DNA from: Henckelia pumila
Lineage: Eukaryota > Streptophyta > Magnoliopsida > Lamiales > Gesneriaceae
Length of the DNA: 64,000 bases
Direction: 5' to 3'
NCBI RefSeq assembly: GCF_033568475.1
Contig: NC_133122.1
Span: 78,577,442 to 78,641,441, forward strand
How positions within the stretch are numbered: the first letter of the stretch is position 1; every line of letters begins with the position of its first letter. Positions 23,025 through 34,677 of this stretch are shown here, in pieces. The notes beneath the pieces were generated by a model. It was not told where the DNA came from. It did no database searches and worked only from the letters and a program-made list of their open reading frames with translations. The position numbers were made by a program, and so were the translations under genes.

Positions 23025-26000
23025 TCATCCGAACAACTCCGGAAATCGTTGTCTCATGTCAGATTTTGTCTCCCAAGTTGCTTCCTCAATGCCGTGACGG
23101 CTCCACTGCACTTTCACCAACGGAATAAACTTGGTTCTGAGCTGTTTCTCTTTCCGATCTAGGATCTGAATCGGTCGCTCGAAGTAGCTCAGAGTCTCAT
23201 ATAACTCGGCTTCGTTAGGCTAAAGAATATGAGAAGGATCTGGATGATACTTCCGTAGCATAGAGACGTGAAAAACGTCGTGAATACCAGATAAAGACGG
23301 AGGAAGTGCAAGTCTATAGGCAAGATCGCCTATCTTCTCGAGAATCTCGTACGACCCGATGAATCTCGGAGATAACTTTCCTCTCTTACCGAATCTGACA
23401 GTGCCTCTGAAAGGAGAAATCTTAAGGAAAACACGGTCTCCCTGCTCGAAACTTAGAGGTCTACGTCTGACATTCGCATACTTTTTCTGCCTATCTTGAG
23501 CTGACTTCATCCTTAACTGAATGATCTTAACTTGTTCTGCCATATCTCTAAGAATCTCCGGTCCCAAATCTGGTGAATCGGACAAATCATCCCAAAACAA
23601 CGGAGATCGGCACTTCTTGCCGTACAAAGCCTCAAAAGGCGCCATACCGATACTTGCTTGGAAGTTGTTGTTGTAAGAAAACTCGACAAGAGGCAAAGAA
23701 TCCTGCCAACTTGTGCCAAAGTCTAGCACTACCGCTCGCAGCATATCCTCTAACGTCTGGATAGTCCGCTCTGACTGTCCATATGTCTGAGGATGATAAG
23801 CTGTACTCAGATGCAATCGAGTACCAAGTGCCTCTTGCAGACTGTGCCAGAAGTGCGAAGTGAATCTAGGGTCTCGGTCTGAAACGATGGACTTCGGCAC
23901 TCCATGCAATCTCACAACATTGCTAACATACAACTCAGCCATCTGATCGTGACGATACGTCATCCTGTACAGAATAAAACAAGCGGACTTCATCAATCGG
24001 TCGATCACTACCCAAATAGCATCGCATCCTCGAACAGATCGCGGTAGCTTCATGACGAAATCCATAGAAATGTGATCCCATTTCCATTCAGAAACAGATA
24101 GACTGTGCAATAGACCACCCGGTCGCTTCCGCTCTGCTTTCACTTGTTGACAGTTCAAACACCGAGATACAAACCTCGCAACCTCGCTCTTCATTCTCTT
24201 CCACCAGAACTGGTTCTTCATATCGTTGTACATCTTATGACCTCCAGGATTAACACTGAACCGACTGAAATGAGCCTCTCAGAGAATACGCTGTCTCAAC
24301 TCCGAAATATCAGGCACAACAATACGGTTATTCACGAACAAAACGTCATCTCTAACCTAGAATTCAGGCTGATGCCCAGCTCTGACTTTCTCTACTGAAA
24401 CCTGAACGCTCGGATCAGACCTCTATGCCTCTTTGATCGCAATCAACAACTCCGGATCGGCTTGAATTGCAAACACTCTGATAGTCTTCCTGTCTGTTTC
24501 AAACTCTAAACCAGAAGTGCAACAATCATCGATCAACTGAGAAACACCAATAGTAGAAAGAGATAAAGAACAAAGCTTTCGGCTCAAGGCATCTGCAACT
24601 GCATTCGACTTTCCCGGATAATACTTGATTTCACAGTCGAAATCCTTCAACAGATCTAACCATCTTCTCTGTCTCATATTTAGTTCTGCCTGTGAGAACA
24701 AGTACTTAAGACTCTTATGACCAGAAAAGATCTCGAATGACTCACCGTAAAGATAGTGACGCCAGATCTTCAGAACAAAAACAATCGCAGCTAGTTCAAG
24801 ATCATGAACCGGATAACGAGTCTCGTGCGGCTTCAGCTGCCTCGATGCATATGCTATCACAGTCTTGTTCTGCATAAGGACACAACCCAAGCCTCGATTA
24901 GAAGCATCACAATAGATTGTGAAACCTCCAGTACCTTTTGGAATAGAAAGAATCGGAGCATGGGTCAGTCTCCTCTTCAGATCAACAAAGCTAGCTTCAC
25001 AATCTGCTGTCCAGACAAAAGGCGCGTTCTTCTGAGTCAGTTGGGTAATCGGCTTGGCAATGGACGAGAAACCCTCGATGAATCAGCGATAATAACCAGC
25101 TAAACCCATGAAGCTTCGGATCTCAGGTACTGATGTCGGTCTAGGCCAATTCATAACTGCTTCAATCTTGCTGGGATCGGCAGAAATCCCATCTCCTGAA
25201 ATAATGTGTCCGAGGAAAACAACTCGATCCAACCAAAATTCACATTTAGACAGCTTAGCAAACAATTGCTCCACCCGCAAAATCTACAATACGGTTCTCA
25301 AATGCTCTGCATGGTTGGTATGGTTCTTCGAATAGATAAGGATATCATCGATGAAGATAATGACAAACTTATCTAGATAGCGCTGAAAGATACGGTTCAT
25401 CAAACCCATAAAAACCGCTGGAGCGTTAGTCAAACCGAACGGCATGACTATAAACTCGAAATGACCATACCTCGTTCTGAATGCGGTCTTAGGAACATCT
25501 TCCTCTCGCACTCTCAACTGATGATAACCTGACCTTAGATCAATCTTCGAATAGACAGAAGAACCCTGCAGCTGATCAAAAAGGTCATCTATTCGGGGTA
25601 AAGGATACCTGTTCTTGACTGTAGCTTGATTCAGTTGACGGTAGTCAATACAGAGTCGCATAGAACCATCCTTCTTCCGAACAAATAGAACAGGAGCACC
25701 CCAAGGCGATACACTAGGTATGATGTATCCTTTGGCAATCAAATCCTCAAGCTGCTCCTTCAACTCTCTCAGTTCAATAGGTTCCATACGATAAGGAGCT
25801 TTGGAAATGGGTTGAGTACCTGGCACTAAGTCGATGTTGAATTCGATCTCTCGAATAGGCGGCAATCCAGGAACATCTTTCGGAAACACATCAGCAAAAT
25901 CTCTAACCACTGGTATATCAACCAATTCAGGGCTAGATTTCAGTACATCAACTGCATAAACCAAAAATCCTTCTGCACCTCTCTGTAACAAACGAGTCAT

Positions 26001-27589
26001 AGATAACACTGAAATCAAAGGAATTCTAGATCGAGAACCCTTACCAAAGAATTTCCACTCGTCTGCCATTTCAGGTCTGAAACTGACAACTTTCTGAAAA
26101 CAATCGACAGTTGCCCTGTACTTGGTTAAAGCATCTATACCGACAATGCAATCAAAATCTGATAGTCCAAGTACAATACAGTCAAACTCTAGAAAATTTT
26201 CCTCAAAACAGAGTTCACAGTTCCTGACTATTCTGACAGAAACAATTCCTCCACCCAAAGGTGAAGTAACAACTACTACAGTAGGTAACAACTCAGTAGG
26301 CAAAGCATGCAATAACACAAATTTCTCAGAGATAAAGGAATGAGAAGCACCTGTATCTATCAAAACATGGGCAGAATAACCGAAAATCGAACATTTACCT
26401 GCTATAACATCATCAGGTGCTGCCTGAGCCTGATCCTCTGTCAAAGCAAAGACTCGTGCTTGTTGTCTCGGAGGCTGGTTCACACTAGAGTTACCTCCCT
26501 GTCGGTTCTGCTGCTGAGGCTGGAAAGAGTGCACTGCAGAAGACTGCCTCTCAGGCTGAGCTGTAGGTCGAGATGAACTTCCACTCTGAGCTCGATCTCT
26601 ATTACGCTGTGGGCACACCTTAGAAAAGTGTCTCGGTTGCTGACAAGTGTTGCAGTTTCCGAAGACTCCCACGCACTGATCCGGTGAGTGTCTCCCCCCA
26701 CACTTTCTGTAGTACAAGAATGAAGATCCAGAACTCTGTCCTGAACCAAATTGTTTGGAACCACTGGAACTATAAGAACTGTTCCCCTGCCTCTTGAACT
26801 GTTTCCCCCTTGCTTTGTACTGATCCCTTCTGTTTTCCCCACTGTTTTCACCTTCGTACCTCTGCTGTTGGTTCTGAAACTGAGGTGGCTGATTCTGATG
26901 TTGAGATAGTTGGTTCTGAAACTGCCTCTGCTGCTGAGACACCATCTGATTACCTCTCTGTCTCCACAAGCCTGCTTCCGCTCCCTTTGCATGATTCATG
27001 GCATCCGCAAAGTTGTTAGGCCTATTGGTGTTTACCAACGTGAAGATGTCGGGATTCAAGCCGTTGATAAACTGATCAGCTTTGGCTTCTTCACTGTCGG
27101 CAATGTGCGGGGCAAAATGCAACAAGCTGTCAAACTTGGCTACGTACTCCTCAATGTTCAGATTCCCTTGCCTCAGATTGGCAAACTCGGCTCCCTTGTC
27201 CTTTCGGTACGAAACAAGGAAAAACCGCTTATAAAACTCAGTTTTGAAAAGAGACCAATCGACAACTGTACCTCTCTTCTCCATGGATCTCTTGGTCGTG
27301 ATCCACCAGTTCTTTGCAACACCACGCAGCTGATGAATGACTAACCTGGTTCGGTAGTCATCTGTATAATCCAGGGAATCGAATAGCTGATCATGTCATC
27401 CAACCAACTCTCACAGTCAACTGGATTCTCAGTACCCATCAACAAAGGCGGATTAAAAGACTGAAACCTCTTCAGCAAGGTTTCCATAGGAGTTGCTGTA
27501 GCATCCAACTGATCAACTTCAGTACTAGCTTGCTCAGTTGCAGGAATAACTGGCGGTGGGTTTCTGTTTATCACTCGACGAGGACCCAT
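23025..27589 (-). pseudogene. gypsy B gag-pol polyprotein, broken by point mutations
   Basis: Translation from the ATG at 27587-27589 gives gag. A 1-bp loss near 27391 shifts the frame; after it come the capsid region and a second zinc knuckle (C-N-T-C-x4-H-x4-C). The protease has [13 protein letters not shown] has [20 protein letters not shown] and an intact FIDD. RNase H follows, then an integrase with IVSDRDPRFTSHFW and an intact GQSER but HPG changed to NPG in the zinc region. The frame ends in a chromodomain-like tail (EEATWETKSDM) at TGA 23025-23027. Stops lie at 25284, 25083, 24423, 24357, 24279 and 23220. Length and domain order are normal for Tekay/Del chromoviruses. Confidence 0.9.
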
Positions 27590-27873
27590 CTGATAATCAA
27601 ATTTTAGGAAACGATATATCTCAATTGCTACAATCGGTGCCCTTACAATCGTTTGGAATACCGGATACCAGTCGATAACAGAAATAGATATAACTCAAGT
27701 AGATCATGCTTTATAATCTAAATCACATAACCACGTAATTCAAATAATTCTCAAATAATAAAGCATGCTCGCATGGAATTAAGTGCACAGTTAAATAATT
27801 CAATCACATGCGAGGAGCCAATACATGCAGACTCGATCTACCCCGCTTACTCTAGTTCAACCAAGAATCTTAA

Positions 27874-27886
27874 CTCTCTGATACCA
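27874..27886 (-). other. primer binding site of gypsy B (initiator Met tRNA)
   Basis: The minus strand reads TGGTATCAGAGAG five bases after the LTR end, complementary to the 3' end of plant initiator tRNA-Met. Confidence 0.85.
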
Positions 27887-27891
27887 CTTAA

Positions 27892-29882
27892 TGTGAGACC
27901 TCGGTTCTAAAAAGCTAATCTCGAATTAAACAACAATAAGCATACAAGACCCAAGACTTAAAGGCAAGCAAGAATTTTATTTTTTTTTTAAACAGAGGGG
28001 CCGCGCGACCGCGCCTCAACCTGCGCGGCCGCGCACGGTGCCCTGGCACACGCGCGGGCGGTCCCTCCTGAGGCGCGGGCGTGCGTGACGCCCTGCCCGA
28101 GAAGGGGCGCAGGCCGCGCGGGCGCGCCTCACCTGCTGCTCCTGCTGGGGAAAAACAATCCAACGCAATAATTAAGATCGGAAAGTGAAACAATCAAGTC
28201 CCAACAACAAATTCATGCATCGGTGCTAGCTATTACAAGCCAAATACAAACATAACCAGTTCTAATTACAAGCAAGACAACTTCCAATCCAAGTTCGAGT
28301 TCTAAACATGCTTCAAAACTTAAACTAGATTGTCATGCTAACAAGACTTCTAGACCGAGTCCCACATCTAACTCTCCTTCATGTTGCTAACCAGGTCTTC
28401 GCTGACTTGATCCTCCTGCCCCACCTGTTGCCAAGTACACATACAAAACAAAGCAACAGCCGGATAACCAGTGAGAAGGATATTCCCAGTAAAAGCAACA
28501 TAACAAGTAATACAATTAATAAACATGCTTTCAAGGAAATACAAAATCAATATCAACGTAATGAAATGCATGTCTTTAAATCGGGATATCAATTCTGATA
28601 AATGAGAGATTGCTGCGGTGCTTTTGGGATCCCGAGGGTGAGATCACGTAACTACTCACCGACTCTCCCAATAGAGGTGGTGCCACGTATCCCACTCCCC
28701 TAGACTTTGGTGCAACTATACGGAGTATGCTAACACTAGGTGAACTTCTATACCCAGGCCACTCGCAGTATAGCTCCCAAAACATCTAAACAAAAAGGGT
28801 TGTTCTGCCCGCTGAAACAAAGTTGGCTCAAGATGAATGCATATCAAAATATAGAAACATAAGCCACATAACAAAACTCAATTAACCAACAAAATACATG
28901 TTCCCCATGCTAGAACCCGTATTGATGTAATATGTGATTGAAAAGGGGAAACTCGAGAACCAGCTGTCCCGAGTATGCTATCCCACTAACGATGACTGCT
29001 TTTACCTTTCAATGTCATAGCTCCAATTCTGGATAAGCTACAACAAAAGATTGTATCAAAGACTAAACAATCCCAACAACAACAACAACGGTACAAGGTA
29101 ATCTCTTTACCGATCTTTGTCCAACTCTTGACGCTCAACAGTTGTTAACTCCGGGCTTGACAACTCCAACGAAACTGTACGGAGACAAAAGATGATCAAC
29201 ATCATCAAACAAACTCAAAGCCCAAAGTACAACAACTCAAATGGTTCGAAATCTCAAAACTCAAACCGACGGCATAACGGCTATAAACTGAACCATCCGG
29301 AAATGCAGACAACAGTTCAATACCGATATCAATACGAATCAATGCTAAAACAACAATAACATGGCAATTCCAACAAATCTCAAACCCAAATTTTTGAACA
29401 AGGCTTCCAAAAATCATAACAATTCCAAACGACGCTCAAATTCAAAACCGACAGATAATAAACGATCAAAACTCTGCCAAGAATAACATACTCGAATTTC
29501 AAACGATTCTAACAACATCCAAAAACTAGAATGCATCTGATCGGAGAAATACTTACGATATAACGGAGCTCTCGCTGCAGTGATCTCTAATCTGCCTTCA
29601 GAAATAAATTCCAACGGCCGGATCGAGCTCGGACTGAAATCCCAAAGCTTGAAAGCTCAAAGGGGCAGCTCTAATGGAGGGAAGCGATGCAATGGAGGTG
29701 ATGGAGAAGAGAATGGGTCCAAAAGCCTTATAAATATCTATTAAAACCGATAATTGCGTTTTAGTCCCTGAAAAATCCAAAATTTGCAAAATGGACCCTG
29801 ATCAAAATCAAACCGGCTCTTGAACTCTGTAATCTTCGATTAACTCAAATAAACTCATTTAAGATAAAAACGGGGCGTTACA
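27892..29882 (-). repeat. 5' LTR of gypsy B (1991 bp)
   Basis: On the minus strand it starts TGTAACGCCCCG and ends GGTCTCACA. A TATA-like element (plus strand CCTTATAAATATC, about 29726) lies about 150 bp from the U3 start. A GC-rich window at 28000-28140 lies about 110-250 bp from the U5 end. Confidence 0.93.
27915..28193 (-). other. 92-codon frame across the GC window of the gypsy B 5' LTR
   Basis: This is the sister of the frame at 20980-21240. It starts MFHFPILIIALDC and ends SWVLYAYCCLI, with a longer and strongly altered Arg/Pro-rich middle. A distant relative with a similar basic-then-CCLI end is at 36638-36925 in another solo LTR. Function unknown. Confidence 0.3.
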
Positions 29883-29887
29883 ATAAC

Positions 29888-31640
29888 AACCTCTAATTGT
29901 GGTATGAGAATTTGTTAAATTTGGTACATCTTTCATACATGTTTTACATTGTGGTTTTGGTGCATGGTTTAGAAATGTAGTACCATTTTTATTGATACGT
30001 AGTATGTTTACTTGAAAATGAAGTATAATATTCTCTAATTGTGGTATGAAAATGTATTAAATTTGGTACATCTTCCATACATGTTTTACATTGTATTGGT
30101 GTGATAAAAAACGTAGTGCCATTTGTATTGATACGTTGTATGTTTTCTTAAAAATGAAGTATAATAACGTCTGATTGTGGTATGAGAATTTGTTAAAATT
30201 GGTACATCTTCCATACATGTTTTACATTGTGGTGTTGGTGTGTAGTTCATAAATGCAGTACCATTTGTATTGATACGTAGTATATTTACTTAAAAATGAA
30301 GTATATATTCTCTAATTGTGGTATGAGAATGTGTTAAATTTGGTACATTTTCCAATTTTCATACATGTTTTACATTGTGTTGGTGTGTGATAAACAACGT
30401 AGTATCATTTGTATTGATACGTAGTACGTTTTCTTAAAAATAAAGTATAATAACGTCTGATTTTGGTATGGAAATTTGTTAAATTTGGTACATCTTCCAT
30501 ACATGTTATACATTGGTGTTGGTGCGTGGTCAGAAATGCAGTACTACTTATTTAAAAATAAAGTATAATAACGTCTAATTGTGGTATGAGAATTTGTTAA
30601 ATTTGGCACATCTTTGTTTGTACTACGTATATATGTAAATTACAAGAAAAAAGATCAATGACTAGTAATTAACACATGTTTATGCATCAAGTGCATGATT
30701 ACATGAAATTGAAGATGATTCACACATGTTTATGAATATACCGTTTAATTTGGTAGCATATATGTTGATTAACAAACACATGTATATATATACATCGTTT
30801 ATGTTTGTAACATCTATGGTTAAAACAACTTTATATATGCATCAAATGTCCTAATTTTGTAACATCAATGGTGTTGAAAACATTTTCACTCATAAAATTC
30901 TAAAATTTTAGTATCAATCATGATTATACATGTTTATGCATTCTAATGTGTAATTTAGTAGCAAATATGATTATTAACAAACACATGTATAAGTTTGTAA
31001 CATCTATGGTTAAAAAAACATTATCTATGCATCCAATGCCCTAATTTTGTATCATCAATGGTGATTAACACATGTTTACACATCAAATGTCTAATTTTGC
31101 AGTATGAATCAAAATATTTTAGCTTGAAAATTAAGTGGTCAGCAATGCAGTACCATTTACATCTATACGTAGTACTTTAGCTAGAAAATAAAGTATAATA
31201 ACGTCTGATTGTGATATGGAAATTTGTTAAAATTGGTACATCTTTCATACATGTTTTACATTGTGGTGTTGGTGCGTGGTTCAGAAATATAGTACCATTT
31301 GTATTGATATGTAGTATTTTTACTTGAAAATAAAGTATAATATTCTCTAATTGTGGTATGAGAATATGTTAAATTTGGTACATCTTTCATACATGTTTTA
31401 CATTGTGTTGGTGTGTGATAAAAAACGTAGTACCATTTGTATTGATACGTAGTAAGTTTTCTTAAAAATGAAGTATAATAATGTTTGATTGTAGTATGAG
31501 AATTTATTAAATTTGGTACATCTTCCATACATGTTTTATATCGTGGTGTTGGTGCTTGGTAAAAAACGCAGTACCATTTATAACAATACGTAGTACATTT
31601 TCTTGAAAATGAAGTATAATAACGTCTAATTATGGTATTA
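29888..31640. repeat. right part of the MULE internal minisatellite array (~140-bp monomers)
   Basis: About ten monomers start with variants of CTAATTGTGGTATGAGAAT, at roughly 29895, 30035, 30172, 30315, 30457, 30577, 31205, 31348, 31483 and 31627. Each contains GTACCATTTGTATTGATACG and ends GAAGTATAATA. The gap between 30660 and 31200 is filled by the 450-bp variant shared with 20505-20951. A 131-codon minus-strand frame across 31256-31651 arises from the repeat itself. Confidence 0.85.
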
Positions 31641-31860
31641 GAATTAAACATCCATTCTACCAGAATTAAGCATCCAACTTCATCAACATAGTTATAAATG
31701 GAAATTAAACATCCATTTCACCAAAATAAAGTACCACCTTCAGCAACATAGTTATAAATAGAAATTAAACATCAATTCTATCAAAATATAGTACCAACTT
31801 CATCAACATAGTTATCCATCCGATCAAAGTATAGTACAGAATACACCAACAAAATTGTTC
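31640..31860. repeat. three imperfect copies of a ~60-bp repeat
   Basis: The phrase AATTAAACATCCATTCTACC...CAACTTCATCAACATAGTTAT recurs at about 31645, 31698 and 31759 and breaks off near 31860. It lies between the minisatellite array and the protease-like remnant. Confidence 0.75.
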
Positions 31861-31878
31861 ATTCCATTCTCATTTTCC

Positions 31879-32270
31879 TCAGTCCTTCCCCATCAAACCA
31901 TATTCGTCGTTTAGGATGGCTGCAGCAACGTGTGACATTGCACAGCTTATGTTGCAATCAGTCTAATTAGTCCATGTAAAAGGGTCATCACGAGCATAAC
32001 ACTCCACCCATAGGCAAGTAAACACACCACGATCTGGATTAGGCCCTTGGACTCTACACTTTGGGAATCCCACGTTGCAATTGGCAAGCTCAAAACCCTT
32101 GAAAATCCTCAAGTATCCTAATAGAAATTCAACCTGGACACAAATCGAATTATTGTAATAGTAAAACTAATTTCATCACATAATGAGGAAGGTAAAATAA
32201 TGCATTACTTACAAACTGCCTCGCACTTGTCCTGTCATATGGGCTGTTTATTGAGTTCCTCATAACAAAT
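31879..32270 (-). pseudogene. possible Ulp1-type (C48) protease remnant in the MULE
   Basis: Two minus-strand exons join across a canonical intron: donor TTT|GTAAGTAATG (exon end 32213) and acceptor TGTCCAG|GTTGAATT (exon start 32133). The second exon reads QGPNPDRGVFTCLWVECYAR, which resembles the C-terminal catalytic block of Ulp1-like proteases (usually DCGVF followed by a hydrophobic, acidic stretch). The catalytic cysteine position holds Arg (CGT). An in-frame TAG lies at 31963-31965, and the frame ends at TGA 31879-31881. Some plant MULEs are known to carry Ulp1-like genes, which fits the position. The call rests on one short motif. Confidence 0.42.
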
Positions 32271-32289
32271 TCCATTTTTTCATTATTCC

Positions 32290-33382
32290 ACACAAGAAAA
32301 AATCAGTGATAATTGGGGATTTATTTCCAATTTGCCCTATTTTTAATTTAAATTGTATGTGTTGCGCACAACAACATCATAATCTGGGATTCTATTTTGC
32401 GTGGTTTGTAAACAATTTTTCTCAATAATTCTTCAATGGAGAAATTGAAGTTCATGAATTAGATATATACTTGGTTGTTTTTTAAAAACTTGATTTCTAT
32501 AAACATTCATGAATTTGGAAATTCACTCACATCTTAAACGGAATAAGAATAATTTCATAAAACTAAGTAAACTAAAATTTGTTTTCAAATGAAATTTTAA
32601 ATAAAAGGAGATGAATGTTATGAATGAATAATTTAGGTAAAAGAAAAAACTAAACTAAAATCAGAAAGTGAAAACTACATGCATGAACATTAATAAATTT
32701 TACTATAACAGAAATGGTACACGATGAATTTCTGGAAAGGTCAACATTTCCTATAGTTATAAGCATTGCCAGATACAAAATGAGCATATCCGGTGGTGAT
32801 AAATTCATAAAGCTAGGTAATTATCAAAGAAATTAACTGTTTTTAATAACCCACTTGGATCTTCGAGTCATTTTGAACGTGCACATCATAACAGAAATTA
32901 TATCGATAACAAAATCTGAATAAGCATCGTTTTAATATCAAATGCACTGTTTTGAAACTTATTAGAAATCCATGCCACAAAACCTGAAAAACACACATTT
33001 CTCATTCCAAAACATGCGCATCATACAACCATAATATCTATGATATTTTAGCGATTTGAAGGTCACCAAATCTCCTTATCTTTCTACGAACTAAAACCAA
33101 GGTTAACTTGACACTATTATTAAAAATAAAATCATTTACCTTGCAAATGTAAACATTTTTTAAAAAAATAATTTCATACACAAATATCATGGAAGTCCAG
33201 ACTTACACAAAAAATTCAAGAGAATCAAGCATACAATTTTGATGCAGATAAAAAAGTATTAATCTTGAAAACTACAGTACTTTCAATTTCATTCTTCCCC
33301 ATTTAGAAACTACTTTTTTATTATTATTTTCCTCAAATGAGATTTGAAAAACTAAAAAAATAGCGAACAAATAATCAAAATT
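32290..33382. other. MULE right interior, no recognisable gene
   Basis: AT-rich sequence between the protease-like remnant and the right terminal inverted repeat. Upstream exons of the protease-like frame would be expected here, but I see no reading frame or motif that supports one. Confidence 0.5.
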
Positions 33383-34400
33383 CAAGAAATTTAATCCGAA
33401 CAAACAATTGAACAATCAATACCAATTAAGAAACAAAGCAAGCCCCAATCATCGAGAGAGTTCGTTCGACAATGAAATCAAGAAGAAATTAAGATCAACA
33501 AAAATAAAGAGACACAAAACAATATTAAATCAACTATGACACACTTAACAAAGTGCAAAGGAGAAAAAAAGTAGCAAAATAGAAATGAAAAATTGAAAAA
33601 AAACATGCAAAAATCAATTACAATGCAGCGGCAATTGGGACAAAAAATTTAATCAAAACCGAACAAGCCACTAGATACCTCAAATACCAATATCGTAACC
33701 CTAGATACCATTTTCTAGAACAAATTTCAATCCAAAATTCTACTTCACAGATTAATAAGCACACAAGCACATAACAACGTAAAATTTAATAAAGAGCACA
33801 AATCGGGTAGAAGAAAAATAGCTCGCGGAAGGCCCCTGCGAGAACAATAATTTCGAACAGAAGAAAAATTTGAAAAAATTGAATGGGAACAGATAATAAT
33901 ATAAGTGAAGAAGGGTGCGTATGCCTATATTAATGGCAAGTAATACGGCGACAGCGACCTACGGTGGCATCAAGGTCGAAGAGAAGCAAAGAGCGGTGGA
34001 GAGACAGGGCGAGACGATCCCGAGTTTGAACCGAAAAAAGGCAATCAAGTAGACTCAAGTTCTCTGGTCGTTGGCCAATTTGGTCGGTGGTGGGCAAAGT
34101 CGGCCGATGGATTAGGGGTAGAGATTTCTGTCGTGATTATCAAAGGGGAGAAGCGTTAAGAGGAAGGTAAGAGGGAGGAAAGAGAGATGAGAAATATAAA
34201 TAAAATAATAATTAATAAATAAAGAAAAAATGAGATTATTGGTGAAAAAATAAAATAAAAAAGAACATTGAGTCAAAACATGAAAATAGAGAGTTATAAA
34301 AAAGAAATTGGATGTAGTAGGGAGTGCAGAACAAATTTTTCTGCCTTAGGTACTGAATCACAACTTTGTTTTTGAAAAGAGGATTTTTCTCCAAAATCCT
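33383..34400 (-). repeat. right ~1.0-kb terminal inverted repeat of the MULE
   Basis: The reverse complement matches 17597-18622 from the extreme end to CAAGAAATTT near 33383, with scattered substitutions and small indels (for example in the region corresponding to 18345-18420). The direct repeat CTTTTTAAATC at 34401-34411 lies immediately outside. Confidence 0.85.
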
Positions 34401-34540
34401 CTTTTTAAATCTTCAAAATAAAAATAAATATTGGGCTTCTAAGAAATCAGCCCAATCACCATCTTCAAAATAAAAGTAAATATTGGAGTTTTAAAAATAA
34501 ATATTGTATTAACAAATACAAAGAGCGTGAGAACTGATAT

Positions 34541-34613
34541 TGGAGATGCGGGGTATCGATCCCCGTACCTCTCGCATGCTAAGCGAGCGCTCTACCATCT
34601 GAGCTACATCCCC
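34541..34613 (-). tRNA. tRNA-Ala (anticodon AGC)
   Basis: The 73-nt minus-strand sequence starts GGGGATGTAGCTCAGATGGT and folds as a standard cloverleaf: 7-bp acceptor stem (GGGGATG/CATCTCC), D arm with GCTC/GAGC, anticodon stem CTCGC/GCGAG with loop TTAGCAT, and T stem CGGGG/CCCCG. The T loop reads ATCGATA in place of the usual TTCGATC. The discriminator base is A, and CCA is not encoded, as normal in eukaryotes. A T-run (TTTTT on the minus strand, near 34487) about 50 nt downstream could terminate Pol III transcription. The MULE right end lies 130-140 bp downstream. Confidence 0.95.
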
Positions 34614-34677
34614 TTATGGCAGCCGTAACCAACACGATTTTAAATATTTAAAGAACTTATGCTCTAATGTATATAGA

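Larger units (their letters stand above)
20957..29882 (-). mobile_element. gypsy B: complete-length Ty3/gypsy (Tekay-like) retrotransposon
   Basis: The two LTRs (20957-22926 and 27892-29882) agree closely and are bounded TG...CA. A perfect 5-bp duplication ATAAC lies at 20952-20956 and 29883-29887. On the minus strand the order is 5' LTR, primer binding site, gag-pol, polypurine tract, 3' LTR. The structure is complete (8926 bp) and the LTRs differ only at scattered sites outside one GC-rich window, so the insertion is recent compared with gypsy A. The polyprotein is nevertheless broken by one frameshift and six premature stops. Confidence 0.93.
17597..34400. mobile_element. long-TIR Mutator-like element (MULE), carrying nested gypsy B
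   Basis: The ends are inverted copies: left GGTAAATTGGGGAAAAATCC, right (minus strand) AGGATTTTGGAGAAAAATCC. Similarity continues inward for about 1 kb on each side. Outside the ends is an identical 11-bp direct repeat. Inside are, in order, remnants of a Mutator transposase N-terminus (18628-19698), an AT-rich minisatellite array interrupted by an 8.9-kb gypsy element, a 60-odd-bp repeat, and a possible Ulp1-type protease remnant on the minus strand. Without gypsy B it would be about 7.9 kb. No transposase catalytic core was found, so it is non-autonomous. Confidence 0.8.

Noticed and set aside
31256..31651. 131-codon minus-strand frame with internal repeats
   Set aside because: A by-product of the ~140-bp minisatellite monomers; no start context or family match.
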